Notes under the pieces: model-generated
Told to the model about the DNA's origin: nothing
The model's input: only the letters and a program-made list of their open reading frames with translations
The model's database searches: none
Source of the DNA: RGIG8700 sp964568815
GTDB lineage: Bacteria > Bacillota > Clostridia > RGIG6154
Direction of reading: 5' to 3'
Length of the DNA: 22,760 nucleotides
Assembly: GCA_964568815.1 (NCBI GenBank)
Contig: CAZMRY010000021.1
Location: 1 to 22,760 of the forward strand
Position numbers and translations under genes: made by a program
Shown: piece after piece, positions 15,181-22,730 of the stretch
Layout of the letters: the number at the start of each line of letters is the position of its first letter
Numbering within the stretch: position 1 is the stretch's first letter

Positions 15181-16279
15181 TTTTTTCAATGATTTCAAGC
15201 CCCCTTTCAGTAAACTTTAAAAGCTGTTTATACTTAATATCTTTTGGTACAGACTGCTGAACTCGTACAGACTGACCATTCTGTGTGAACATCTGAATTG
15301 CTTTTAAAAGTGAAGGAACATCTGCATCTTCATAAATTATAACAATATCTGTGTCAAAGTCAACATTATTTGAGATATACGCATTAATTATATCAATATA
15401 TACAGCAAAACCAATAGCATCTAAATCCTTATCAAATTTTTTCAGGAGATTGTCATATCTGCCACCTGATAAAACGCTGTAAGGTACATTTTCTATATAA
15501 CCATTGAAAACAATTCCGTTATAGTAACTCATATCATTTACTACAGAAAAATCAAGATTAATATTACTGTCTTCATTCAGTGCTTTAAACGTGTTATAAA
15601 GCTCTTTAAGTTCATCAATAGCATTTTTTGTTTTGTCATTACAAATTAGTTCTTCTGCAACAGATAAAACATCATTAAATTTACCTCCAAGAGCAGTAAG
15701 TCTTTTAATTCTCTCAGAATATTCATTACTACATGATGCTTCATTACAAATTTTATCTATTTCACAGACATTTTTCTCTCCTATGCACTTTAAAAGCTTT
15801 TCTCTGGTTACATAGCCGACATTTTCACTTTCAAGAACACCAAGAATGAAGCCCATATGAGAAATTTCAAGAATATATTTTTCGCTTATAGCCTCAAGAC
15901 TTTTCTTAGCAAGAAAAGCTACTTCATACAAAGAATATAAGTCAAGCTTTCCTATAAATTCAAGACCAACCTGCATAATTTCTTTGAATTCACGGTTTGA
16001 AGTTCTGTATACATTTTCATTATAATACACTTTGAGCACTTCATCATTGTTAATATTTGCATTTTTAACAATAGATAAAGTTACATCAGGCTTTAATGCA
16101 AGAAGTTTTCCGTTTAAGTCGTTAAAAGTAATAATATTTTCACTGCTTAGAAAACTTTTGTTTTCCTGATACAAATCATACTGTTCAAACTTTTTCATTT
16201 TATAATGTTTATATCCGAATTGCTCATAAATTTTACGTAAATCGAATATAATTTTTTCTTCTCTTTTTAAATTTTCCAA
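15173..16279 (-). CDS. hisZ: ATP phosphoribosyltransferase regulatory subunit
   Basis: HisRS-like paralog that lacks tRNA charging and acts as the regulatory partner of short HisG in a hetero-octamer (family knowledge). Visible aaRS class II features are LKPDVTLSIVKNAN (motif 2 region with YYNENVYR) and GGRYDNLLKKF with AIGFAVYID (motif 3 region). Length is 368 aa, normal for HisZ. Start choice: a GTG at 16288 leaves no room for a ribosome site, whereas TTG at 16279 (MENLKREEK) is preceded by GAGG at 8 nt; I use the TTG. It is the first gene of the his operon, just downstream of a strong promoter. Confidence 0.9.
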   Translation of the reverse strand: MENLKREEKIIFDLRKIYEQFGYKHYKMKKFEQYDLYQENKSFLSSENIITFNDLNGKLLALKPDVTLSIVKNANINNDEVLKVYYNENVYRTSNREFKEIMQVGLEFIGKLDLYSLYEVAFLAKKSLEAISEKYILEISHMGFILGVLESENVGYVTREKLLKCIGEKNVCEIDKICNEASCSNEYSERIKRLTALGGKFNDVLSVAEELICNDKTKNAIDELKELYNTFKALNEDSNINLDFSVVNDMSYYNGIVFNGYIENVPYSVLSGGRYDNLLKKFDKDLDAIGFAVYIDIINAYISNNVDFDTDIVIIYEDADVPSLLKAIQMFTQNGQSVRVQQSVPKDIKYKQLLKFTERGLEIIEKND

Positions 16280-16304
16280 GTTATTCACCTCTTCAACTTC
16301 AAAC

Positions 16305-16333
16305 AGTATAACATATAGTCACAATTTAGTCAA
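16305..16333 (-). promoter_or_regulatory. Sigma-A-type promoter of the histidine operon
   Basis: Minus-strand TTGACT (16333-16328), a 17-bp spacer, then TATACT (16310-16305). The start point would be about 18 nt before the hisZ TTG, so there is no leader long enough for a T-box or peptide attenuator. A direct repeat of TAGTCA (16316-16321 and 16327-16332, plus strand), 11 bp apart, lies in the spacer and -35 region and could be a repressor contact site. Confidence 0.75.
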
Positions 16334-16350
16334 GTAAATTAATAAAGTGT

Positions 16351-17211
16351 TTATAAATCTTTTCCAGATAATTTGATTATAGATGATAATACTAACATCA
16401 TTCCTGAAAGAATAACAAAAGTAATTTCTTCATTAAAGAATATAGCACCGATAATTGTTGCAGTAATCGGCTCGACAAATGCAATAATTGATGCCTTTGT
16501 AGCTGAAATATTTTTTAGTCCTTCGGTATATAAAATATAAGGAAGAATAGTAGAAATCACAGAAAGTAAAAATATCCAGTACAAAACAGAAACATCCATA
16601 GATAAAACCACCAACTCACCTACATCACAAAATGCAAGTAAAGAAACAGACGATGTTATAAATGTATATAATGTGATTGTATAAGAATTATATTTCTTTA
16701 AAGCAATTCTTGCAAAAATACTGTAAAGTGCATATCCAAATCCTGCAAACAAGCCTAATGCTATGCCTTTCAAATTGAAATTACCGCTTAATCCACTTAT
16801 CATTGTGCAACCTAAAAATGCCAATACAAATGCTATGATTTTGTTTTTTGTAATTTTTTCTTTAAACACAATAGCTGACATAATCATTACAAAACAAGGT
16901 GCTGTATAAAGTAATACCGATGCTATAGATAATTCAAGAATATTTATTGCTGAAAAATAACAAATATTAAAGAAAGTAAGGCTAAAAACACCCGTACCTA
17001 TAAACATCCATATATCTCTAATCTCAATTTTAAATAAACTTTTGTCTTTAAAGAAAATAAAAATAATCATTATAATTGCTGAAAAAATACTTCTGATAGC
17101 AACAGTCTGAATTGGTGTTAATCCCACAGCTGTAAGTACTCTGGTGAAAACACCGATAACTCCCCACATAACCGCAGCCATCAATATAAATATAAATGAC
17201 ATCTTTTTCAT
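16351..17211 (-). CDS. EamA/DMT-family transporter
   Basis: Inner-membrane permease of the drug/metabolite transporter superfamily, 286 aa, the usual length for two fused EamA repeats of five membrane helices each. The first repeat begins MSFIFILMAAVMWGVIGVFTR and contains LYTAPCFVMIMSAIVFKEKIT; the second contains YTEGLKNISATKASIIAFVEPITATIIGAIFFNEE, both characteristic EamA blocks. Relatives export amino acids or metabolites; the substrate here is unknown. The frame opens at a GTG (17220), but the ATG at 17211 has GAGG 8 nt upstream and is preferred. It lies between the decarboxylase terminator and the his promoter. I see no clear promoter of its own, so expression by read-through is possible. 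Confidence 0.92.
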   Translation of the reverse strand: MKKMSFIFILMAAVMWGVIGVFTRVLTAVGLTPIQTVAIRSIFSAIIMIIFIFFKDKSLFKIEIRDIWMFIGTGVFSLTFFNICYFSAINILELSIASVLLYTAPCFVMIMSAIVFKEKITKNKIIAFVLAFLGCTMISGLSGNFNLKGIALGLFAGFGYALYSIFARIALKKYNSYTITLYTFITSSVSLLAFCDVGELVVLSMDVSVLYWIFLLSVISTILPYILYTEGLKNISATKASIIAFVEPITATIIGAIFFNEEITFVILSGMMLVLSSIIKLSGKDL

Positions 17212-17230
17212 TACAAACACCTCAAATTCA

Positions 17231-17270
17231 AAACAAAATCAGGCCCGCAACAGCGGGACTGATTTTGTTT
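17231..17270 (-). terminator. Intrinsic terminator of the decarboxylase operon
   Basis: A long stem of 18 pairs with one mismatch (AAACAAAATCAG, G opposite A, then CCCGC, loop AACA) begins 7 nt after the oadA stop. The minus-strand 3' arm ends in GATTTTGTTTTG, so the T-rich tail is partly inside the stem. The lower stem is symmetrical and could act on either strand. Confidence 0.8.
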
Positions 17271-17277
17271 ATATCTT

Positions 17278-18681
17278 TTAAGACAAATCTTCTACATAGA
17301 TAGAAACAACTTCGTCATTATCAGCAGAGGTTTCTTCCTGTACATTATCTCTGGTCTTAAAGAATTTTTCTGCAACTTGTGGGAAAAGTGCATAGCTTAA
17401 TACATCTTCTTCACATTTTGCAATATCTTTAGTTTCTTCTCTGTATTTTTCAAGCTCAGGTTCAAGTAAATCAGCAGGTCTTACAGTTATAGGCTGTTCA
17501 TCGCCAATAGCCTTCTTTCTGACTTCTTCATTAACTTCACCAGGAAGCTGACCATACTCGCCCTTGAGAAGTCCCTTTGATTCCTTTGTTATCATTTTGT
17601 ATCTTTCGCCTGAAAGTACATTAAGAACTGCCTGTGTACCAACAATTTGGCTAGTTGGAGTAACAAGAGGTGGATAACCAAAGTCTTTTCTTACTCTAGG
17701 TACTTCTGCTAATACATCATAGTATTTATCTTCAGCATTTGCCTGTTTGAGCTGAGAAATAAGGTTTGAAAGCATACCGCCTGGAACCTGATATAAGAGT
17801 GTATTTGAATCAACATTCAAAACCTTAGGGTCAAGTGTTCCGCTTTCTTTAAGCTTTGTAGCAACCTTTCTGAAATGTGCTGCAGCTTCACTTAATTTTT
17901 CAAGGTCAAGACCTGAATCTCTTTCTGTTCCTTTAAGTGTAGCAACTAAACTTTCTGTAGCAGGGTTACTTGTACCGTTTGCCATTGGAGATAAAGCACA
18001 GTCAACAATATCTACCCCTGCCTGAATAGCCATAAGGTTAGTCATATCACCAATTCCTGCTGTATTGTGTGTATGAAGATGAATAGGAACTGAAATGTTT
18101 TCTTTAAGTTTTTTAACAAGGCTGTATGCATCATATGGAAGCAAAAGGTTTGCCATATCCTTGATACAGATAGTGTCAGCTCCCATTTTTTCAAGTTGCA
18201 TAGCAAGCTTAACGAAATAGTCCTGATTGTGTACCGGGCTTTCTGTGTAGCTGATTGCAGCTTCGCACATTCCGCCATATTCTTTAACAAATTTAATAGC
18301 TGCTTCTAAGTTTCTTGGGTCATTTAAAGCATCGAAAATTCTTACTACATCAATACCATTTTCGATAGATTTTTTACAGAATGCTTCAACAACATCATCA
18401 GCATAATGCTTATAACCTAAAATATTCTGACCTCTGAAAAGCATCTGAAGCTTTGTATTAGGGAGATTAGCTTTTAATGTTCTTAATCTTTCCCATGGGT
18501 CTTCGTTTAAAAATCTCATACAAGCATCAAAAGTTGCACCGCCCCAACATTCAAGTGACCAGTAACCAACTTCATCAAGAGCTTTAAGTCCCGGAATCAT
18601 ATCTTCAATTCTCATTCTTGTAGCTGCCTGAGACTGATGAGCATCACGAAGAATTGTATCTGTAATAAATACTTTGTTCAT
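17278..18681 (-). CDS. oadA: Sodium-pumping oxaloacetate decarboxylase, alpha (carboxyltransferase) subunit, without biotin domain
   Basis: Transfers the carboxyl group of oxaloacetate to the biotin carrier, leaving pyruvate; cytoplasmic, bound to the membrane complex. The 467 aa comprise an HMGL-like TIM barrel (about 1-270) and the conserved PYC_OADA domain (about 290-440). Motifs: DTILRDAHQSQAATRMR (metal Asp at 13), K174 in CIKDMA, H203 and H205 in HLHTHNTAG, and SPMANGTSNPATE. The usual C-terminal biotin domain is absent; the protein ends in an acidic tail and the biotin carrier is a separate gene in this operon. Such split chains are also annotated as pyruvate carboxylase subunit B, but the neighbouring oadB and oadG favour the sodium pump. 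It starts 14 nt after oadB with GGAGG upstream. Confidence 0.93.
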   Translation of the reverse strand: MNKVFITDTILRDAHQSQAATRMRIEDMIPGLKALDEVGYWSLECWGGATFDACMRFLNEDPWERLRTLKANLPNTKLQMLFRGQNILGYKHYADDVVEAFCKKSIENGIDVVRIFDALNDPRNLEAAIKFVKEYGGMCEAAISYTESPVHNQDYFVKLAMQLEKMGADTICIKDMANLLLPYDAYSLVKKLKENISVPIHLHTHNTAGIGDMTNLMAIQAGVDIVDCALSPMANGTSNPATESLVATLKGTERDSGLDLEKLSEAAAHFRKVATKLKESGTLDPKVLNVDSNTLLYQVPGGMLSNLISQLKQANAEDKYYDVLAEVPRVRKDFGYPPLVTPTSQIVGTQAVLNVLSGERYKMITKESKGLLKGEYGQLPGEVNEEVRKKAIGDEQPITVRPADLLEPELEKYREETKDIAKCEEDVLSYALFPQVAEKFFKTRDNVQEETSADNDEVVSIYVEDLS

Positions 18682-18695
18682 TTATATTGCCTCCT

Positions 18696-20321
18696 TTATC
18701 CAAACAACGCAATTAAAACACCTGCTGCTATTGCTGAACCTATAACACCTGCAACATTAGGTCCCATCGCATGCATGAGCAAGAAGTTCTTTGGATTTTC
18801 TTTCTGTCCAACCACCTGAGAAACTCTGGCAGCCATAGGAACTGCAGAAACACCTGCCGAACCAATTAAAGGATTAATTTTATTCTTAAGGAATAAATTC
18901 ATAAATTTCGCAAGAAGAACACCACCTGCTGTACCAAAGCCAAATGCTACAACACCCATGGCGATTATTGCAAGAGTTCTTGGCTGTAAGAATGTTTCAG
19001 CAGTAGCTGTAGCACCTACAGAAACGCCAAGGAATATTGTAACAATATTCATAAGTTCGTTCTGAACTGTTTTTGAAAGTCTTTCAGCAACACCTGACTC
19101 TTTAAGAAGGTTACCGAGCATAAGTGCACCTACAAGCGGAGCTGCAGAAGGAACTAAAAGTGCAACAAAAATTGCAACAATTATTGGGAAAATAATTTTT
19201 TCCGTCTTAGAAACAGGTCTGAGTTCTTTCATAACTATCATACGCTCATTCTTGGTTGTAAGAAGCTTCATAATGGGTGGCTGTATTACAGGTACAAGCG
19301 CCATATATGAATATGCAGCTACAGCGATAGGTCCAAGCAAGTGCGGAGCAAGCTTAGATGTTACGAAAATAGCTGTAGGACCGTCTGCACCGCCAATGAT
19401 ACCAATCGAACTTGCTTCTGCTGGTGTAAAACCAAACAATGCACTCGCAGCAACATAAGTTAAGAAAATACCAAGTTGAGCAGCGGCACCTAAAAGTAAG
19501 CTCTTGGGATTTGCAATCAATGGACCAAAGTCTGTCATAGCACCTACACCGATGAATATAAGACAAGGATATATTCCAAGCTTAACACCAAGATAAAGGT
19601 AATCAACAAGTCCTGGGGTTATGGCATTTGTCGCATCAAATAAATTCCAATGCGCATGTCCGCCTGCCCACAATTCCTCATGGAACACTTCTGCCCCAGG
19701 AAGGTTTGTAAGAAGCATACCAAAAGCTATTGGAAGAAGGAGCAAAGGTTCAAACTTCTTAACAATTGCAAGATAGAAAAGAACGCATGCAATTAAAATC
19801 ATAATAAGATACTTCCAGTTAGCCGCAAGCAAATAAAAACCTGTCTGCTTGAGGAAGTTAAGTATTGACTCTGTAGCAGTTGGAGTTTTATCCTCCAATA
19901 CCTTTTCAAAAACTGCGCTTTTAACATCTTCATTGCTAAAACCCTGACCAGGTACGATTACATCTTTATTAAGAAGATATAAAACCTCACAATCCACAAT
20001 ATTAAGTACAGATTCATCAGCAACTTTTACAGGGAAATTAACTGTAACTTCATTGCCGGCAGCAATTGCACCTGTACTTGCAGACGCTCCGGATGTAAAA
20101 GTAATTTTATCTGTTTCAGCAGTCAAACTAACTATACTGTCAGCAATATCCGTTTTTTCGATATTTGCTACAGTAATGGCAATAACTTTATTTTCTTTAT
20201 CATATGCTGCATCTTTAACTTTAACAGAAACTGCATTTTCAACAGGAGCTGCAAAAGATACTGTTAAATTACAAAGTAACAACAATGCAACTAAAAGCAC
20301 AGCAAAAATTTTCTTTTTCAT
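18696..20321 (-). CDS. oadB: Sodium-pumping decarboxylase, beta subunit with secreted-type N-terminal extension
   Basis: Membrane subunit that decarboxylates carboxybiotin and moves Na+ outward. The C-terminal part (about residues 155-541) is a classic OadB/GcdB/MmdB: KKFEPLLLLPIAFGMLLTN, GVGAMTDFGPLIANPKSLLLGAAAQ, SSIGIIGGADGPTAIF with the key Asp near 313, and the C-terminal GPNVAGVIGSAIAAG. Unusually, the protein is 541 aa, whereas the stand-alone subunit is commonly about 370-430. The extra N terminus has a signal peptide (residues 1-25, hydrophobic core FAVLLVALLLLCNLTVSFA) and a soluble region (about 26-155) of alternating hydrophobic and polar strands that looks like an Ig-type beta sandwich. 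I do not recognise that domain. RBS AGAGG lies 8 nt upstream. Confidence 0.93.
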   Translation of the reverse strand: MKKKIFAVLLVALLLLCNLTVSFAAPVENAVSVKVKDAAYDKENKVIAITVANIEKTDIADSIVSLTAETDKITFTSGASASTGAIAAGNEVTVNFPVKVADESVLNIVDCEVLYLLNKDVIVPGQGFSNEDVKSAVFEKVLEDKTPTATESILNFLKQTGFYLLAANWKYLIMILIACVLFYLAIVKKFEPLLLLPIAFGMLLTNLPGAEVFHEELWAGGHAHWNLFDATNAITPGLVDYLYLGVKLGIYPCLIFIGVGAMTDFGPLIANPKSLLLGAAAQLGIFLTYVAASALFGFTPAEASSIGIIGGADGPTAIFVTSKLAPHLLGPIAVAAYSYMALVPVIQPPIMKLLTTKNERMIVMKELRPVSKTEKIIFPIIVAIFVALLVPSAAPLVGALMLGNLLKESGVAERLSKTVQNELMNIVTIFLGVSVGATATAETFLQPRTLAIIAMGVVAFGFGTAGGVLLAKFMNLFLKNKINPLIGSAGVSAVPMAARVSQVVGQKENPKNFLLMHAMGPNVAGVIGSAIAAGVLIALFG

Positions 20322-20339
20322 AGTAAGTACCTCTTATGA

Positions 20340-20705
20340 TTATTTAATTGTGCAAAGAAGTGCACCTGTTTCTACTGACTGACCTTTTGTAACTGCTACT
20401 GATGTAACTGTACCATCACAGCCTGCCATAATTTCATTTTCCATTTTCATGGCTTCTAAAATCATAAGTACCTGACCTTTTTTAACAACATCACCATTCT
20501 GAACATTAACAGAAAGAATAGTACCAGGCATCGGACTTTCGATTTTTTCACCTTCGCCTGCTGCAACAGGAGCAGCTGGAGCTTCAGAAACTACAGGTGC
20601 AGGAGTTGCAGTAGTCTGAGCTGAAGCTTTTGCTTCTGCTTCACTCATGAGTTCTATTTCCACTTCGTACATAGTACCATTTACATTAACTTTATACTTT
20701 TTCAT
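20340..20705 (-). CDS. Biotin carrier protein of the sodium-pumping decarboxylase
   Basis: Carries the carboxyl group between the alpha and beta subunits on a biotinylated lysine. The 121-aa protein starts with the GcdC/MmdC-like MKKYKVNVNGTMYEVEIE, followed by a flexible Ala/Pro/Thr-rich linker (about residues 22-52) and a biotinyl domain (about 53-121) with the attachment motif EAMKMEN, lysine K87. PMPGTI and the closing GQSVETGALLCTIK are typical. It lies 16 nt after oadG and 18 nt before oadB. It supplies the biotin domain that the alpha subunit lacks. Confidence 0.94.
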   Translation of the reverse strand: MKKYKVNVNGTMYEVEIELMSEAEAKASAQTTATPAPVVSEAPAAPVAAGEGEKIESPMPGTILSVNVQNGDVVKKGQVLMILEAMKMENEIMAGCDGTVTSVAVTKGQSVETGALLCTIK

Positions 20706-20721
20706 TTTAATTACCTCTTTC

Positions 20722-20997
20722 TTAACCTATTTTTTTAAATGATAAAATTCTGATATTTTTCGCCTCTGCACCGGTTTCATGTGCTATAACTGCACTAACA
20801 GCCGCAACGATTTCCTGCTTATTTGCTATTGGAGCACTGGCAGAATTGTTTGATGGAATCACCTGTTCTTTTGGCTTAACTTCATCTTTCTGGAACATTC
20901 TTACAAGATAACTTGTAATCATGCAGATAAAAACGATGCATATTAAACCTACAAATACAGTTCCCATTCCCATAAGGCAAACGAACAAATAAGACAT
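20722..20997 (-). CDS. oadG: Sodium-pumping decarboxylase, gamma (OadG-type) subunit
   Basis: Small membrane anchor of the decarboxylase complex, 91 aa. One N-terminal membrane helix (about residues 3-31, LFVCLMGMGTVFVGLICIVF) carries the conserved GMGTVFVGL motif, followed by a polar linker and a C-terminal segment IVAAVSAVIAHETGAEAKNIRILSFKKI, both typical of OadG/MmdD-like proteins. First gene of the operon, with GGAGG 7 nt before the ATG. The subunit holds alpha and beta together in known complexes; that role is inferred here from family and position. Confidence 0.88.
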   Translation of the reverse strand: MSYLFVCLMGMGTVFVGLICIVFICMITSYLVRMFQKDEVKPKEQVIPSNNSASAPIANKQEIVAAVSAVIAHETGAEAKNIRILSFKKIG

Positions 20998-21055
20998 AAG
21001 TTGTCCTCCTTTCGCTGATTTAAAGAAAAAGCTAATCCAACCTTTTCCATGTTAT

Positions 21056-21084
21056 ATTATAACAAATCGCATTATAAATTGCAA
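21056..21084 (-). promoter_or_regulatory. Promoter of the decarboxylase operon
   Basis: Minus-strand TTGCAA (21084-21079), a 17-bp spacer, then TATAAT (21061-21056), giving a leader of about 50 nt before the oadG ATG. It is divergent from the MATE promoter. Confidence 0.65.
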
Positions 21085-21094
21085 TAGTATTCTT

Positions 21095-21113
21095 AAATAA
21101 ATGTGATTTATTT
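21095..21113. promoter_or_regulatory. AT-rich palindrome between divergent promoters, candidate operator
   Basis: Perfect 8-bp arms AAATAAAT and ATTTATTT flank GTG. The palindrome sits between the -35 boxes of the oadG promoter and the MATE promoter. The heptamer ATGTGAT inside it recurs at 21139-21145, touching the MATE -10 box. In AT-rich DNA such patterns arise by chance, so this is tentative. Confidence 0.3.
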
Positions 21114-21121
21114 TAATATTA

Positions 21122-21150
21122 TAGACAAAAATAATTTAATGTGATACAAT
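21122..21150 (+). promoter_or_regulatory. Promoter of the MATE transporter gene
   Basis: TAGACA (21122-21127), a 17-bp spacer, then TACAAT (21145-21150). The start point is expected near 21157, about 24 nt before the ATG; an AAGGA ribosome site follows at about 21169-21173. Confidence 0.65.
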
Positions 21151-21180
21151 GTATAAAGTTTTTTAGAAAAGGATGGTATT

Positions 21181-22512
21181 ATGAAAGAAAACAAAATGGG
21201 CTCTATGCCTGTAAACAAGCTTCTTATATCAATGGCACTGCCCATAGTAATTTCTATGATGATACAAGCTCTTTACAATATTGTAGACAGTATATTCGTA
21301 GCAAAAATCAATGAGGATGCATTAACAGCGCTCTCACTGGCATTCCCTATGCAAAATCTGATTATATCAGCTGCAACAGGGATAGGTGTTGGTATGAATG
21401 CCTTACTATCAAAAAAATTAGGAGAGCAAAATTATCCCTACGCAAACATGGTTGCGTGTAATGGCATAATTATCGAGCTGTGCGCATCAGTGATTTTTCT
21501 CATTATAGGGATTTTTATTGTACCTTTATTTATTCACTCACAGACAACAATTATATCAATTGCCAATTATGCAATATCGTACTTAAGAATATGTTGTATT
21601 TTCTCTTTCAGTGTTTTTCTTCAAATATCTTTTGAGCGACTTCTTCAGGCTACCGGAAGAACACATTTATCAATGATTACTCAAATTTCCGGTGCAGTTG
21701 TAAATATAGTACTTGACCCGATTTTTATATTCACTTTTAAAATGGGCGTTGAAGGTGCAGCAATTGCAACTGTACTTGGTCAGTTTGTAAGTGCAGTTGT
21801 AGGATATTATCTCAACAAAAAATACAACAAAGAAATAGACATTAAAACAAAAAACATTATTCCATCTATCAAAATAATAAAAAAGATTTTAATTATAGGC
21901 GTTCCATCAATTATAATGTCATCAATTGGTTCTGTTATGACCTTTTGTATGAACAAAATTCTTATTGTTCTGTCTTCAACAGCAGTCGCTGTCTTCGGAA
22001 CATATTTCAAATTACAGAGTTTTATACTTATGCCTATATTCGGATTGAATAATGGTATGGTACCAATTATTGCTTATAATTTTGGTGCAAAAAAGAAAGA
22101 AAGAATAATTTCTACAATAAAATTATCTATTATATATGCGGTTGGATTTATGTTGATAGGACTTATGATAATGCAGATTTTCCCAACACAACTTCTTCTT
22201 ATGTTTGATGCATCAGAAAATATGATAAGAATTGGTGTTACAGCACTCCGTATAATCAGTTTGAGCTTTATTTTTGCAGGCTTCTGCATAATTGCTACTT
22301 CTGTATTTCAGGCTTTTGGCAACGGTATTTACAGTATGTTTGTATCAATAGCAAGACAGTTGTTGGTACTTGTGCCAATAGCATATTTCCTATCATTAAC
22401 ACAAAACATCGACCTCGTATGGTGGGCTTTCCCAATTGCCGAACTGGTAAGTGTCGCTGTTTGTTCAATATATTTATCTAAAATCAATAATAAGTATATA
22501 AAAACACTATAA
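21181..22512 (+). CDS. MATE-family efflux transporter
   Basis: Inner-membrane exporter, 443 aa, the normal size for 12 helices in two bundles. The N terminus MGSMPVNKLLISMALPIVISMMIQALYNIVDSIFVAKI and the following ALSLAFPMQNLIISAATGIGVGMNALLSKKLGE are characteristic of the clostridial MATE group related to MepA; the second half repeats the pattern (KILIIGVPSIIMSSIGSVMTF, FGLNNGMVPIIAYNFGAKK). Family members export drugs or metabolites in exchange for Na+ or H+. Its own promoter reads away from the sodium-pumping decarboxylase operon. Substrate unknown. It is the only large gene on the plus strand. Confidence 0.93.
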   Translation: MKENKMGSMPVNKLLISMALPIVISMMIQALYNIVDSIFVAKINEDALTALSLAFPMQNLIISAATGIGVGMNALLSKKLGEQNYPYANMVACNGIIIELCASVIFLIIGIFIVPLFIHSQTTIISIANYAISYLRICCIFSFSVFLQISFERLLQATGRTHLSMITQISGAVVNIVLDPIFIFTFKMGVEGAAIATVLGQFVSAVVGYYLNKKYNKEIDIKTKNIIPSIKIIKKILIIGVPSIIMSSIGSVMTFCMNKILIVLSSTAVAVFGTYFKLQSFILMPIFGLNNGMVPIIAYNFGAKKKERIISTIKLSIIYAVGFMLIGLMIMQIFPTQLLLMFDASENMIRIGVTALRIISLSFIFAGFCIIATSVFQAFGNGIYSMFVSIARQLLVLVPIAYFLSLTQNIDLVWWAFPIAELVSVAVCSIYLSKINNKYIKTL

Positions 22513-22537
22513 GGAGCGAATGGTATGCTAAGGTTAT

Positions 22538-22672
22538 TTGAGTCAGGTAACCGAAGAAGGCGACTGGTATAAAACAAGAGTTAGATGTCATAACAACAAA
22601 GGTATCTTTGATGAATACAGACGCCCTAAACATGCAGCCGAAGTCGTAAGAAAGCATTTTAACAAAAAATAA
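22538..22672 (+). CDS. Small ORF downstream of the MATE gene, unknown function; start uncertain or frame broken
   Basis: A 44-codon frame from TTG (22538) encodes a basic, mixed alpha/beta-looking peptide with segments VTEEGDWYKTRVRCH, IFDEYRRPKHAAEVVRKHF and a lysine end. It looks coding rather than random, and a terminator begins 3 nt after its stop. The start is odd. AAGGAG (22511-22516) is ideally placed for the ATG at 22525, but that frame stops after 15 codons. The ATG at 22520 is in the right frame yet meets TAA at its fourth codon. Removing one base in the TTT at 22537-22539 would join the 22525 start to the main frame. So this is either a TTG-started small gene, a broken gene, or a sequencing slip. 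I do not recognise the family. Confidence 0.4.
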   Translation: MSQVTEEGDWYKTRVRCHNNKGIFDEYRRPKHAAEVVRKHFNKK

Positions 22673-22675
22673 CAT

Positions 22676-22706
22676 AAGGACGATTCATTTGGATCGTCTT
22701 TAATTT
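22676..22706 (+). terminator. Intrinsic terminator after the MATE gene and small ORF
   Basis: Eleven-pair stem (AAGGACGATTC with GGATCGTCTTT, two G-T pairs) with the 4-nt loop ATTT, followed by TTTAATTTT. It ends the plus-strand unit. Confidence 0.75.
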
Positions 22707-22730
22707 TATCAATCGTTTTCTTTACGCAAA

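Noticed and set aside
16289..16350. T-box or histidine attenuator upstream of hisZ
   Set aside because: The gap is too short, has no run of His codons and no terminator/antiterminator pair.
17278..18681. Methylmalonyl-CoA decarboxylase alpha subunit instead of OadA
   Set aside because: The protein has the HMGL-like barrel and PYC_OADA domain with the LRDAHQS motif; the methylmalonyl-CoA enzyme uses an unrelated acyl-CoA carboxyltransferase fold.
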